Part shown: positions 9,347 to 17,793 of the stretch, piece after piece
Layout of the letters: each line of letters opens with the position of its first letter
Numbering within the stretch: the first letter of the stretch is position 1
From: Paenibacillus polysaccharolyticus
GTDB taxonomy: Bacteria > Bacillota > Bacilli > Paenibacillales > Paenibacillaceae
Length of the DNA stretch: 64,000 bases
Reading direction: 5' to 3'
Assembly (NCBI RefSeq): GCF_900102085.1
Contig: NZ_FMVM01000022.1
Location: 39,149-103,148, forward strand
Notes under the pieces: generated by a model
The model's database searches: none
Seen by the model: the letters and a program-made list of their open reading frames with translations, nothing else
Told to the model about the DNA's origin: nothing
Made by a program: the position numbers and the translations under genes

Positions 9347-10483
9347 TCAGCGAAAGGATTCATACCGTTGCTGAAAAGAGGACTCCATGTGCACTTGGCG
9401 TGCCAGTTGTTGCTGTACTTTGGAGCCACGAATGACCTGCAGTTGCTGTAGCACATCGGAAGATGTGAATTTATTCTGTGCCATCTGCATAAGCAGTTCG
9501 GCAAGAACATCGGCATCCTCAAGCGCAGCATTCAAGCCAAATGCTCCTGTAGGTGTCATCGTATGAGCAGCATCGCCAATGAGTACGACATTATCCTCCG
9601 CCCACTTGGAGCTATAACTGCTCTCTACAGACAGTAGCACAAAGTCACTCCAGTCCTTAATATGCGCAGCGACAGAATCCGCAAGACAGGGGAAAGCTGC
9701 TACCAGCTTGCCTACAAAAGGAGCAAAGGGTTGTTCACGCAACTTAGCATATCCTCCTTCGGGAATGTTCCATCCAATCTGTACATAACCGTCGTATTGT
9801 GAAAATAACGCGAGTTGTTGCCCATCCATACTTGCCATACGAACGGCAGGTTCCCATCCTGGTGGGGCAGGAATACGAGCCCATAACAGATCGTAGCCGT
9901 GTTTGCGAATCTCGGGTGCAAGGCCGGCATGTTTGCGCACCGCCGAATATCTACCGTCAGCTCCAATAACGACAGATGCTCTAATGGAGGCAGGAACACC
10001 ATTTTGACGCACGTTAATGCCAACAACATGACCATCTTTGTCCCGAAGCAACCCGGTCATGACTGTATTGAAGCGAACCTGATATAACGGGCTTAGCGCT
10101 TCAGTCTGGGCCGTAATCGCTTCGAGGAGATGATCTTGTGGTACGTGAACGCCAACATGATGCTCCCCTTTGCTTGGATCGGGGTTAATGGTATGGATGA
10201 TGTTTCCTTCTTCCCAATATTGAATCTGCTCTAGATGCAACAAGCCCTGCTCTTGAATATGGGAATATAATCCGTGTTTGTTCAAAATAGCTTCGCCATC
10301 TGCATTCAGCAGTTCTCCACGGAATGATTTATGCAGATGAGGCTGTCGCTCAATGAGTAATGTAGAGATACCTTTCTGGTTAAGCAAATATGAAAGCAAG
10401 GCGCCTCCGGGCCCTGCCCCGACAATGCAGACATCCGTGTAGAGTGTATCGTTTGTCTGAGATTTCATCAATTTCATGTACAT
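9347..10483 (-). CDS. FAD-dependent monooxygenase (aromatic hydroxylase fold)
   Basis: Flavoprotein hydroxylase of the PHBH/UbiH class, which uses NAD(P)H and O2 on a substrate that cannot be told from sequence. The 378 residues show the dinucleotide motif GAGPGG at residues 22-27 with the ribose-binding glutamate in LLIERQ. The mid-protein DG motif appears as VVIGADGRYSAVRKHAG. The GD motif is LIGDAAHTMTPTGAFGLNAALEDA. A second in-frame ATG two codons later has slightly better spacing from the GGGAA Shine-Dalgarno, so the protein may be 376 residues. It is divergent from a MarR gene, a common arrangement for regulated detoxification or biosynthetic oxygenases. Confidence 0.85.
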   Translation of the reverse strand: MYMKLMKSQTNDTLYTDVCIVGAGPGGALLSYLLNQKGISTLLIERQPHLHKSFRGELLNADGEAILNKHGLYSHIQEQGLLHLEQIQYWEEGNIIHTINPDPSKGEHHVGVHVPQDHLLEAITAQTEALSPLYQVRFNTVMTGLLRDKDGHVVGINVRQNGVPASIRASVVIGADGRYSAVRKHAGLAPEIRKHGYDLLWARIPAPPGWEPAVRMASMDGQQLALFSQYDGYVQIGWNIPEGGYAKLREQPFAPFVGKLVAAFPCLADSVAAHIKDWSDFVLLSVESSYSSKWAEDNVVLIGDAAHTMTPTGAFGLNAALEDADVLAELLMQMAQNKFTSSDVLQQLQVIRGSKVQQQLARQVHMESSFQQRYESFR

Positions 10484-10717
10484 TATTCCCTTGCTATATA
10501 GTAGTGAAAATCTAGTAGTGGACGGAAGTTTACTTTATGATAACAGATTTATTTAAATTATTAAGTAACTAAAAGTAACCTATTGGATATACGTTATTAT
10601 AAACAAAGTGTTCTTTATATACAATAGGCCAAATTCAATTTTTTTATCAACATAAAGGGACGCAACCATTTTGCTCACTAGGCACTCTTTTTTTTCACAA
10701 CCAAATGTGTGTAAATA

Positions 10718-10726
10718 TGTTACAAT
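10718..10726 (+). promoter_or_regulatory. Extended -10 promoter element for the MarR gene
   Basis: TGT followed by TACAAT is an extended -10 box about 40 bases before the MarR start. No convincing -35 hexamer lies 16-18 bases upstream, which fits an extended -10 promoter. The surrounding 280-base divergent region is very AT-rich. Confidence 0.4.
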
Positions 10727-10753
10727 ATAAGGCAGGTTACAATGAAAGGCAGG
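10720..10753 (+). repeat. Two tandem 17-base units between -10 and Shine-Dalgarno
   Basis: TTACAATATAAGGCAGG is followed directly by TTACAATGAAAGGCAGG, identical at 15 of 17 positions. The duplication copies both the -10-like TACAAT and the AGGCAGG ribosome-binding sequence in front of the MarR gene. Confidence 0.8.
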
Positions 10754-10763
10754 AGGAACGGAT

Positions 10764-11246
10764 ATGAGCCCGAATACGGAGCGAAACTCGCAATTGGCAA
10801 ACGTTGATCAATTGTTGGAGGCCTTCTTCAGATATAAAAATAAAGTATTGGATCAACAGCAAAAGTCAGAAACGAACTGCAAGCTGAATCCAACAAAAAG
10901 CCATATATTGGGCATGATTTTACGTGAAAAACGCTGCATGGCAGTTGATGTTGCGCGTCAGCTTAGTCTGTCCTCTGGAGCTACGACGATTGTACTTAAT
11001 CAACTTGAAAGCGAAAATTTGATTCAACGTGAACGCAGCGAGGAAGATCGCAGAATCGTCTGGCTGTCCTTAACGGATGAGGGAGAGCAATTAGCCAGAA
11101 CGTTGAATGCTAATCGTGGCCGCATGACATGGGAGTTGTTACAAGCGCTTACGGAGGAAGAACAGCAATTAATGCTGGGCATGCTCAAAAAAATAGAAAT
11201 GAAGCTGCTGGAAAATATGAAATCTTTCGAGCAGACCTATCGTTAA
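10764..11246 (+). CDS. MarR family transcriptional regulator
   Basis: Winged-helix dimeric regulator of 160 residues. The central DNA-binding part shows the recognition region VARQLSLSSGATTIVLNQLESENLIQRERSEEDRRIVWLSLT (split here by reading, residues about 74-115), with the DRR wing motif typical of MarR. Long helices at both ends provide dimerisation. The ATG follows GGCAGGAGGAACGG. It is transcribed away from the FAD monooxygenase gene and may control it. The ligand is unknown. Confidence 0.9.
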   Translation: MSPNTERNSQLANVDQLLEAFFRYKNKVLDQQQKSETNCKLNPTKSHILGMILREKRCMAVDVARQLSLSSGATTIVLNQLESENLIQRERSEEDRRIVWLSLTDEGEQLARTLNANRGRMTWELLQALTEEEQQLMLGMLKKIEMKLLENMKSFEQTYR

Positions 11247-11261
11247 TGCATATGACACCTG

Positions 11262-11325
11262 AAGACGTCAGTCCTCATGCATTCGTACCCGGTACCGGGT
11301 ATGAATATGTGAAGACTGGCGTTTT
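11262..11325. terminator. Long imperfect hairpin between convergent genes
   Basis: About 28 paired positions, many of them G-U, surround the perfect palindrome ACCCGGTACCGGGT (11287-11300). The right arm ends in GGCGTTTTGC. It lies between the MarR gene and the convergent small gene and probably ends transcription of one or both. Confidence 0.6.
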
Positions 11326-11347
11326 GCGTGTTATAACAGAGCTATAG

Positions 11348-11647
11348 CTATAGATGAAAGCGAGATACATGATCGTTCAAGCCTTCCTGTATAAGAATAT
11401 CTTTCTGCCGACTGCCCATTAAGTCAAAATGAGGGAAGGGCTGTCTTCGGTGAATATAACGCGGGTCTAACCCGTGTTCACGACACCATTGTTCCAGGCG
11501 ATGAAGGTCTGCACAGCCCACTTTGGTGACACTGGTTATGCCGGGAAATCTGGAATCGATCCAGAAATGAGTGAGATAGGCGATTTCACCGCGAGCGACT
11601 TGTTCTTTCCAAGCTGCAAGTTCTTGCCGTTTAATCCCAAAAGCCAT
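11348..11647 (-). CDS. Conserved small protein of unknown function, YneQ-like
   Basis: A 99-residue soluble protein starting MAFGIKRQELAAWKEQV. I recall similar short Bacillus proteins annotated YneQ, but no biochemical role is known to me. Visible features are a hydrophilic N-terminal helix, then AYLTHFWIDSRFPG, TKVGCADLHRLEQWC and RQPFPHFDLMG, with no signal peptide or membrane segment. An upstream ATG at 11716 would add 23 residues, but GGAAAGGA sits just before the 11647 ATG and the conserved part begins there, so the shorter form is preferred. Confidence 0.75.
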   Translation of the reverse strand: MAFGIKRQELAAWKEQVARGEIAYLTHFWIDSRFPGITSVTKVGCADLHRLEQWCREHGLDPRYIHRRQPFPHFDLMGSRQKDILIQEGLNDHVSRFHL

Positions 11648-11855
11648 AGTTGAACGTTCCTTTCCGACTGAGTATGTCCTTAACATATTGTACATCTTAT
11701 ATATGAACTCAATCAAAATGTTTCGGCACGATGTGTATCAGCATGATTGAAGTGGGTAAATGAATATGAAAACTTTGTTATAAACATCAATGCTTTTGTT
11801 AAAATAAAGGCATCACGAACGATTCATGACTTATATAGCGGAAAGGGTTGTCATC

Positions 11856-13886
11856 ATGGAACTATTCATTGCGGTACTTGCACTACTCGGACTGATCGGT
11901 CTATCTAACGTGTTGAACCGGTTTGTCCCTTTTATTCCCGTTCCGCTTATTCAGATTGCACTGGGAGTAGCTGTAGCCCTGCTACCAGCAGGTGTACATC
12001 TACCATTGAATCCGGAATTGTTTTTTGTGCTATTTATTGCGCCCTTATTGTATAACGATGGAAAAAGAACACCAAGGAACGAACTATGGAATCTGCGAGC
12101 GCCGATTCTTTTGCTTGCACTGGGACTGGTATTTGTTACGGTTGCTGTTGCCGGATATGCCATACACTGGCTGATTCCGACCATTCCACTTCCTGCCGCA
12201 TTTGCGCTTGCGGCCATTCTTTCTCCGACAGATGCAGTTGCTGTAGGTGCCATGGCCGGACGTGTACATCTGCCCAAAAGTATACATAGACTTCTTGAAG
12301 GAGAAGCATTAATGAATGATGCTTCGGGCCTGGTTGCATTTAAATTTGCTATCGCAGCTACGGTTACGGGTGTTTTCTCACTCACTCAAGCCACATTCAG
12401 TTTCATTATCATTGCCGTAGGAGGTCTGCTTGCTGGTGCGCTCATGTCTTTTTTGTTTATTCGGCTCGGGGTATGGATTCGCAGACTGGGCATGGAAGAT
12501 GTAACGATTCATATGTTGCTTCAGATTCTGACTCCATTCGTCATCTACCTCTTGAGTGAAGAGATCGGGGTCTCAGGCATTCTGGCCGTGGTTGCAGGCG
12601 GGATCATTCATGCGATTGAGCGTGACCGGGCAGAATCGGTTCAGATTAAGATGCAAGTGGTGTCTGCGAGCACTTGGTCTGTTATTTTATTTATATTGAA
12701 TGGTCTGGTGTTTGTCATTCTCGGCGTGCAGGTTCCCGATGTGCTTAGTAAGATCTTTGTTAACGTATCATTCAATAACTTCGAGGTGCTGGGTTATGTA
12801 CTGATCATCTCCGTTCTACTTGTGTTGTTACGTTTCTTGTGGATTTATCTGTTCTGGCAAGTCAATGAATGTCTACGTGCGAAGTCCGCTATTGGCAAAC
12901 CACGCTTCAAGGAGATTACTATTCTCTCTCTATCGGGAGTAAGAGGTGCAGTGACACTGGCTGGAGCATTTTCGATTCCATTTGTGCTTCAGGACGGGTC
13001 GCCTTTTCCCGAACGTGATTTAATTATTTTTCTGGCGGCTGGTGTTATTTTGTTCTCTCTGATTGCGGCGAGCGCGTTGTTACCTGTGTTAGCCAAGGAA
13101 GAGGGGAAATCCTCCGATGAAAATACACCTCAGAAATCTGAACGCAGAGCACAGGACATTATGCTGAATGCCGCTATTCGAGCAGTCAAGTCTGAAATGA
13201 ACGATGAAAATAAAGCTGCCGCACTGGCCGTTGTGTCTGACCTGTCCAAATATATTAAACAGGCGACAGGGCAGTTTACAGCAGATAATCGTAAAGCATT
13301 GCAGAAGCAGGAAACAGCGATCAATCTAATTGCTACCCGGGCTGAGCGCAAAGAGATTGAAGTGATGATGGATGAAAATGCCCTTGGGCCTGAAGCGGCT
13401 TTCAAATGTGATAACTGGCTGGATCGTAAGGAGATGATGCTCTCCAACCGGACGAACACTCAACTGCTGGCGTCGCTCAATGAGATTGGACGAATGCTGG
13501 GTCAACTGTTCACCAACCGTACCAGCAAACCAGATCAGCCCTTTATGCTTGAAAATGCCGAACTGTTCCGCAAGGTGAAGCTACGTACCTCTCAGGCAGC
13601 AATCAAAGCCATCCGGGCACATATGAATGACTCCAATCGTGTGGCGGCTCTCGCGGTTATTTCTAAATATGAACGGGTGATCGCAAAGTTACGTGCATGG
13701 AATCAGGATAAGACGACGGAAGATCCGTTTAATCAGGATAAACTGGAACTTCAGATGGTAGCTATTCAGGAGCAACGCAATACAATACAACAGCTGTATG
13801 AGAACGGAGAGATTACACGCGATGTTGCAGCCAGATTACGTCGTTATATCAATGATGTAGAGGCAACAGCTCTTAAAAACGATTAA
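11856..13886 (+). CDS. Na+(K+)/H+ antiporter, CPA1 family (NhaK/NhaP-like)
   Basis: Cytoplasmic-membrane cation/proton antiporter for pH and salt homeostasis. It has 676 residues. The first about 420 form a polytopic domain of 10-12 segments carrying the CPA1 ion-site motifs AILSPTDAVAVGAM and EGEALMNDASGLVAF (the ND pair) and, later, LSGVRGAVTLAGAFSIP. The remaining about 250 residues are a soluble, helical and highly charged cytoplasmic tail, probably regulatory, as in B. subtilis NhaK. The start is the ATG at 11856 behind GAAAGGG; an ATG ten codons earlier lacks such a site. TGT-TAAAAT near 11797-11805 could be an extended -10 box. Confidence 0.9.
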   Translation: MELFIAVLALLGLIGLSNVLNRFVPFIPVPLIQIALGVAVALLPAGVHLPLNPELFFVLFIAPLLYNDGKRTPRNELWNLRAPILLLALGLVFVTVAVAGYAIHWLIPTIPLPAAFALAAILSPTDAVAVGAMAGRVHLPKSIHRLLEGEALMNDASGLVAFKFAIAATVTGVFSLTQATFSFIIIAVGGLLAGALMSFLFIRLGVWIRRLGMEDVTIHMLLQILTPFVIYLLSEEIGVSGILAVVAGGIIHAIERDRAESVQIKMQVVSASTWSVILFILNGLVFVILGVQVPDVLSKIFVNVSFNNFEVLGYVLIISVLLVLLRFLWIYLFWQVNECLRAKSAIGKPRFKEITILSLSGVRGAVTLAGAFSIPFVLQDGSPFPERDLIIFLAAGVILFSLIAASALLPVLAKEEGKSSDENTPQKSERRAQDIMLNAAIRAVKSEMNDENKAAALAVVSDLSKYIKQATGQFTADNRKALQKQETAINLIATRAERKEIEVMMDENALGPEAAFKCDNWLDRKEMMLSNRTNTQLLASLNEIGRMLGQLFTNRTSKPDQPFMLENAELFRKVKLRTSQAAIKAIRAHMNDSNRVAALAVISKYERVIAKLRAWNQDKTTEDPFNQDKLELQMVAIQEQRNTIQQLYENGEITRDVAARLRRYINDVEATALKND

Positions 13887-13965
13887 TGGATTATTCATGA
13901 GTTCGCATGAATCGGGCAATGCTAACGGAGAGTTTGACGTATGAAATTCAAAGTGAGGATATGAC

Positions 13966-14757
13966 ATGAACCTGAAAGCTACCCGATTCATCGCATTGTT
14001 CATACTGACTGGAACAATCCTTGGCAGTTCGACAAGTTGGGCGTATGCCAAGCCAGTGAAGAAGAACCGTCAGTATTATGAAGAACGGGGAGAGATCGTA
14101 TGGGAAGTCCCCACGCAGGACAAACTGATCGCTCTGACTTTTGATGATGGACCAGACCCTGTTCAGACACCGCAGATTTTAGCTTTGCTCAAACAGTATC
14201 ATGCGAAGGGAACTTTTTTTGTACTCGGCAAGTGGGCAGAGAAATTTCCTGACATCGTCATGCAGGAGCAACGTGAAGGACATGAGATCGCAAATCATAC
14301 ATTTGCACACACGTATGCGGTTCGTTCAACAACAGCGGATAAGTACTTGAAAGACATGCAAGAGGCAGAAGCTTCGATTGTAAATGCTGGTGCGGAGCGC
14401 CCACTGTTGTTCAGACCTCCTGGGGGGTATTATAACGATATGGTGATTCAGGCGGCGAAGCAGAAGGGCTATACGATCGTATTATGGTCTTGGCATCAGG
14501 ATACTCGAGACTGGGCTCTACCTGGTGTATCAGCGATTACAAACAAAGTATTAAATAATGCTCGTAATGGAGACATCGTTTTGTTTCATGACAAAGTGGA
14601 AAGTAAATCCCATACGATTGATGCTCTTCGAATGATTTTGCCCAAACTGCAGGAACAGGGTTATCAATTTGTTACCGTATCTGAACTTCTTGCTGTGAAA
14701 GCTCGTGAAGCTGCCAAGGGCGGGGTGTCGTCCTCATTACCACGAAAGCATCCGTAG
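13966..14757 (+). CDS. Secreted polysaccharide deacetylase (CE4, NodB domain)
   Basis: Exported metal-dependent N- or O-deacetylase acting on peptidoglycan or other amino-sugar polymers in the wall. The 263 residues begin with a signal peptide (hydrophobic core about residues 9-24, likely cut after AYA). The NodB motifs are clear: FDDGPD with D60 and D61, HEIANHTFAHTYA with metal ligands H111 and H115, RPPGGYYND, and DWALPG and IVLFHD in the second half. The length fits single-domain PdaA-like or chitooligosaccharide-type deacetylases. It follows the antiporter by 80 bases and ends before a clear terminator. Confidence 0.92.
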   Translation: MNLKATRFIALFILTGTILGSSTSWAYAKPVKKNRQYYEERGEIVWEVPTQDKLIALTFDDGPDPVQTPQILALLKQYHAKGTFFVLGKWAEKFPDIVMQEQREGHEIANHTFAHTYAVRSTTADKYLKDMQEAEASIVNAGAERPLLFRPPGGYYNDMVIQAAKQKGYTIVLWSWHQDTRDWALPGVSAITNKVLNNARNGDIVLFHDKVESKSHTIDALRMILPKLQEQGYQFVTVSELLAVKAREAAKGGVSSSLPRKHP

Positions 14758-14854
14758 TGCAGGCGATTGAGAGCGATTGAAAGATTCATCTGTAAAATCA
14801 GCTGCACCTAGAATGCGTTGGAAAGTAAGATTTTTTAGTAAGTCTAAGCTAATC

Positions 14855-14898
14855 ACAGCCGCAATCAAGCTGAACCAATAATGCTTTGCGGCTGTTTG
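14855..14898 (+). terminator. Intrinsic terminator after the deacetylase gene
   Basis: ACAGCCGCAA and TTGCGGCTGT form a 10-bp perfect stem around a 21-base loop, followed by TTG. It lies about 100 bases past the deacetylase stop. Confidence 0.65.
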
Positions 14899-15048
14899 TC
14901 GTGAATTTATTCATTGAACCTCGGTTTGGCGGGTATGCTGCAAATTGATTGGAAATAAGTTCTAGGCTTTTGTTTTACAATCGAAACGTCTACAATAGAT
15001 AAAGTCTTTATATCAGACAGTATTATGTTAATAGAGAAGGTGAACAAG

Positions 15049-15261
15049 TTGAATGGACAAAAGAGAGCTGACATCAGACCTGGTTTAGAGGTCGATATCG
15101 TACTGAAACAGGATCAATCCAGTGGCAAACTCACGAGAGGAATCGTTAAGGATCTGTTAACCAAATCTCCTTCACATCCTCATGGAATCAAGGTGAGATT
15201 GACAAACGGTCAAGTGGGGCGAGTGAAACAAGTAATTTCTGCAGGAAATCATCCGCAATGA
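15049..15261 (+). CDS. ywbE: YwbE family small conserved protein
   Basis: A 70-residue basic protein of the YwbE family, whose function is uncharacterised. The sequence carries the family signature RPGLEVDIVLKQDQ, then GKLTRGIVKDLLT and HPHGIKVRLTNGQVGRV, which reads as a small all-beta (KOW/SH3-like) fold and suggests a nucleic-acid or ribosome association. That role is inference only. The TTG start at 15049 is chosen because GAGAAGGTG sits seven bases upstream; an ATG eight codons earlier has no such site. The stop overlaps the next gene by four bases. Confidence 0.88.
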   Translation: MNGQKRADIRPGLEVDIVLKQDQSSGKLTRGIVKDLLTKSPSHPHGIKVRLTNGQVGRVKQVISAGNHPQ

Positions 15262-15869
15262 GTGTGAACGGGAGGCTGGATACAACCGAAAAAGTAATGA
15301 CGCACCTGTCGGTTGGCAATCAACAGCAACAAGATGCTTACCGTGTGTTGCACGAGAGCGGACTACTTTTCATGCTTTCTACCCACGCTGCGTTCCCTGC
15401 GGGGACGGTACCGATTGACGTGCATCTTCCTGATAGTGATCTGGACATCCTGTGTTATTCAGAAGATCTGAACGCTTTCCAAGTTAAGATGGCTAGGCAA
15501 CTAGAGAGCATTGCGGTGAACGGAAGGACAGAGTGGACGTTCGGAGATCATGCCTTAGGTCAGAACGTATATGTCACATGTAAACTGAGCTTGGGATTAT
15601 GGCCTGTTGAAATATTTGCCCAAGCAACTCCTGTCGATCAGCAGAATGCCTACTTACATATGCAGGTCGAATGGAGTTTGTTGCAGTTATGGGGAGAGGC
15701 AGGGCAACGCGAGATCCGCAGACTTAAGCGAGCAGGGTGGAAAACAGAGCCTGCCTTCGCCCATGTACTAGGGTTAGAGGGTGATCCTTACATAGCAATG
15801 AGAGATCTAGCCAGTCTGCAGAAACCGGAGCTGTGGGACTTTGCCAATTCACGCGTCACATTTAAATGA
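15258..15869 (+). CDS. DUF4269-like protein, nucleotidyltransferase-like
   Basis: A 203-residue soluble protein matching the DUF4269 pattern: an N-terminal QQQDAYRVLHESGL helix, then AGTVPIDVHLPDSDLDILCYSED. That stretch resembles the nucleotidyltransferase core, with spaced acidic residues at the end of a beta strand. No substrate is known to me. The start codon overlaps the ywbE stop (ATGA), so the two are translationally coupled. The last eight bases overlap the end of the convergent transporter gene. Confidence 0.75.
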   Translation: MSVNGRLDTTEKVMTHLSVGNQQQQDAYRVLHESGLLFMLSTHAAFPAGTVPIDVHLPDSDLDILCYSEDLNAFQVKMARQLESIAVNGRTEWTFGDHALGQNVYVTCKLSLGLWPVEIFAQATPVDQQNAYLHMQVEWSLLQLWGEAGQREIRRLKRAGWKTEPAFAHVLGLEGDPYIAMRDLASLQKPELWDFANSRVTFK

Positions 15870-17280
15870 GAAAGATAGCTACAATTGTAGTTACCGTTAA
15901 TCCGTTGATAACCGGTTTCAGATTACGCCTCGCAAGTTCAAACGGGCTGACCCCGCAAATGGCGGCAGCCGGAATTAATGCCCACGGAATCAACGTTCCG
16001 CCGCCAACCCAGATTGCGGCTACCTGGCCCAGTGCGGTAAGTACCGGAGCCGAGTTTGTCGTACCTGCAAACATGGCAGCAATGGAACCTACGAGGGAAA
16101 TTCCCGAAAAACCAGAGCCATCCAGACCGGTTACAGCTCCAGTGACGGTCATCGTAATCGCCCCGACGGTTCCATTCATTGGTACAATCCCCGCAAATGC
16201 AACGCCAAGATCATTGACGATCCCGTGTGACCCTTCAGGAAGTGGATTCATAAATAACTCCGTTATAGCAGCATCCCCGAGATAAAAGAATGCGGCAATC
16301 GGAATGACCGGACCAAATACTTTGAATCCGAACTGGAATCCTTCGATAAGATAATTAGTCGTTTCCTCTGATCCGTTATGGCGGTGTGCAGCAATGGAAA
16401 CAGCAATCAGAATAACGACGGCGGTTCCCCCGATTAGTGCCGTTGCATCCCCGCCCTGAAGGTTCAGCACAAACATCAGTACGACATCCAGTGCGAATAA
16501 CAACGGAATGAGTATAGCGAATATTTTTCTCAGACGAAGAGGCAATGTGGTAACTGGTGCAGACTCATTTGGTTCTGACTGTGACTTAGACGCCGGCTGC
16601 TGCCGTGGAGCAAACTCCTGTTCCTTCCATTTGGGGGGCTTCATTTCTTTGCGAAGCATCCAGAAGGCGGTAAGAGTAGATACTATGCCCATGATTATGA
16701 CGAGAGGAACACTGGCAACCATCACTGACGTAACTGGAAGACCAGCTGCGTCCGCAGTAAGTTTGGGAGCTCCTTGGATAATGTAATCCCCTGACAAGGC
16801 AATGCCATGCCCAAACAGGTTCATTGCAATGGCGGCTCCAATCGGAGGTAAACCTACGCGAACCGCTACCGGCAAAAGTACTGCTCCAATCAAGGCTACT
16901 GCAGGAGATGGCCAGAAAAATAAAGATACGACCATCATGATAAGTCCAATGCCCCAGTATGCAGCTTGAGGCGTGCGAATAAATCGGGTGAGCGGTGTGA
17001 CCATGATTTCATTAATACCTGTGCGGATCAGAACACGGCTCATCGCCACGATAATTGAGATGATAAAGATTGTACTTAACAATTCCTTCGTTGCGTAGAT
17101 AAAACTGTTAAAAACCCCGGTGACGGAGCCATTTAATGTTTCAGTTGCCAGCAGTCCGATGGTCATAATGCCTGCGACACAGATAATGGTTGTATCTTTG
17201 CGCCGAACCATGACAGCGATAATCAGGACAATAAATGCCAGATACACATAATGCAACGGGACTAGTTGAATATTCATCAT
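15862..17280 (-). CDS. Polytopic transporter, ion-transporter superfamily (carboxylate-type)
   Basis: A 472-residue integral membrane protein with about 11-13 hydrophobic segments and a hydrophilic cytoplasmic loop around residues 210-260, rich in Lys, Gln and Pro. Glycine-rich and small-residue-rich hairpins such as FFWPSPAVALIGAVLLP and NLFGHGIALSGDYIIQGAP resemble CitMHS, GntP or DcuC carriers. It is probably a secondary transporter for an organic acid or related solute, but the substrate cannot be read. The start is placed at the ATG eight bases after AGGAGG rather than the ATG six codons upstream. It is monocistronic and convergent with the DUF4269-like gene. Confidence 0.7.
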   Translation of the reverse strand: MMNIQLVPLHYVYLAFIVLIIAVMVRRKDTTIICVAGIMTIGLLATETLNGSVTGVFNSFIYATKELLSTIFIISIIVAMSRVLIRTGINEIMVTPLTRFIRTPQAAYWGIGLIMMVVSLFFWPSPAVALIGAVLLPVAVRVGLPPIGAAIAMNLFGHGIALSGDYIIQGAPKLTADAAGLPVTSVMVASVPLVIIMGIVSTLTAFWMLRKEMKPPKWKEQEFAPRQQPASKSQSEPNESAPVTTLPLRLRKIFAILIPLLFALDVVLMFVLNLQGGDATALIGGTAVVILIAVSIAAHRHNGSEETTNYLIEGFQFGFKVFGPVIPIAAFFYLGDAAITELFMNPLPEGSHGIVNDLGVAFAGIVPMNGTVGAITMTVTGAVTGLDGSGFSGISLVGSIAAMFAGTTNSAPVLTALGQVAAIWVGGGTLIPWALIPAAAICGVSPFELARRNLKPVINGLTVTTIVAIFLI

Positions 17281-17391
17281 GATGACAGCCTCCTGCATCC
17301 CTGGTCATCGATCCTGGGAATGCTATATCCTATGCATGTCAGACCCGCATGTTCAAGGAGGTGGTGATTATCTAAGGATATGTCCTGCTTT

Positions 17392-17580
17392 TATAAATTG
17401 AACTATTCATTTACACAAAAACGGAGAGGACAGAAAAAACCTGGAAAAGCGGAGCGCTCGCCTTTATCACCGGATTTTCCCATTAATAAAAGGGAATCAA
17501 AAAATCTGGGGATAACAGCGATTGGAAGGTTATTCTGTCATTGGAGTGCCCCGGTGTAAACGTCTTTAGTTCAACTTATA
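17392..17580. repeat. Structured repeat, copy 1 of 3
   Basis: A 189-base element whose ends are inverted: TATAAATTGAACTA at the left and its near-complement at the right, then ATTTACAC (17409-17416) facing GTGTAAA (17554-17560). Next comes GACAGAA (17428-17434) facing TTCTGTC. Inside are a GCGGAGCGCTCGC hairpin and a CCGGATTTT/AAAATCTGG stem. The core is shared with 26105-26329 and 40319-40469. It fills most of the 513-base gap between the transporter and the next kinase gene and lies upstream of that gene's likely promoter. Confidence 0.85.
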
Positions 17581-17696
17581 GAGCAGGATTTTTTTTACAT
17601 CCAGAGAATTATATGAGTGAAACGAGCAAACACACGACAGGCGACTATGACTATAGCAAGTCACGATAACACACATCCGTGGGTCACCGAACCTGA

Positions 17697-17726
17697 TAGA
17701 CAACGGCAAACTGAGGTGATTACAAT
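17697..17726 (+). promoter_or_regulatory. Candidate sigma-A promoter for the second kinase gene
   Basis: TAGACA and TACAAT are separated by 18 bases. The -10 box lies 67 bases before the ATG of the kinase gene. The structured repeat ends 116 bases upstream of it. Confidence 0.45.
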
Positions 17727-17793
17727 ATACATGCCATCTTCAGGTAGAAATTAGAAAAAATTCAGCCAGCCTGAATCAAAAGGACGTTAATGT

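Noticed and set aside
17490..17520. Similarity of the repeat block GGGGATAACAG to a conserved 23S rRNA segment
   Set aside because: The match is only about a dozen bases, with no rRNA context on either side, so it is treated as chance.
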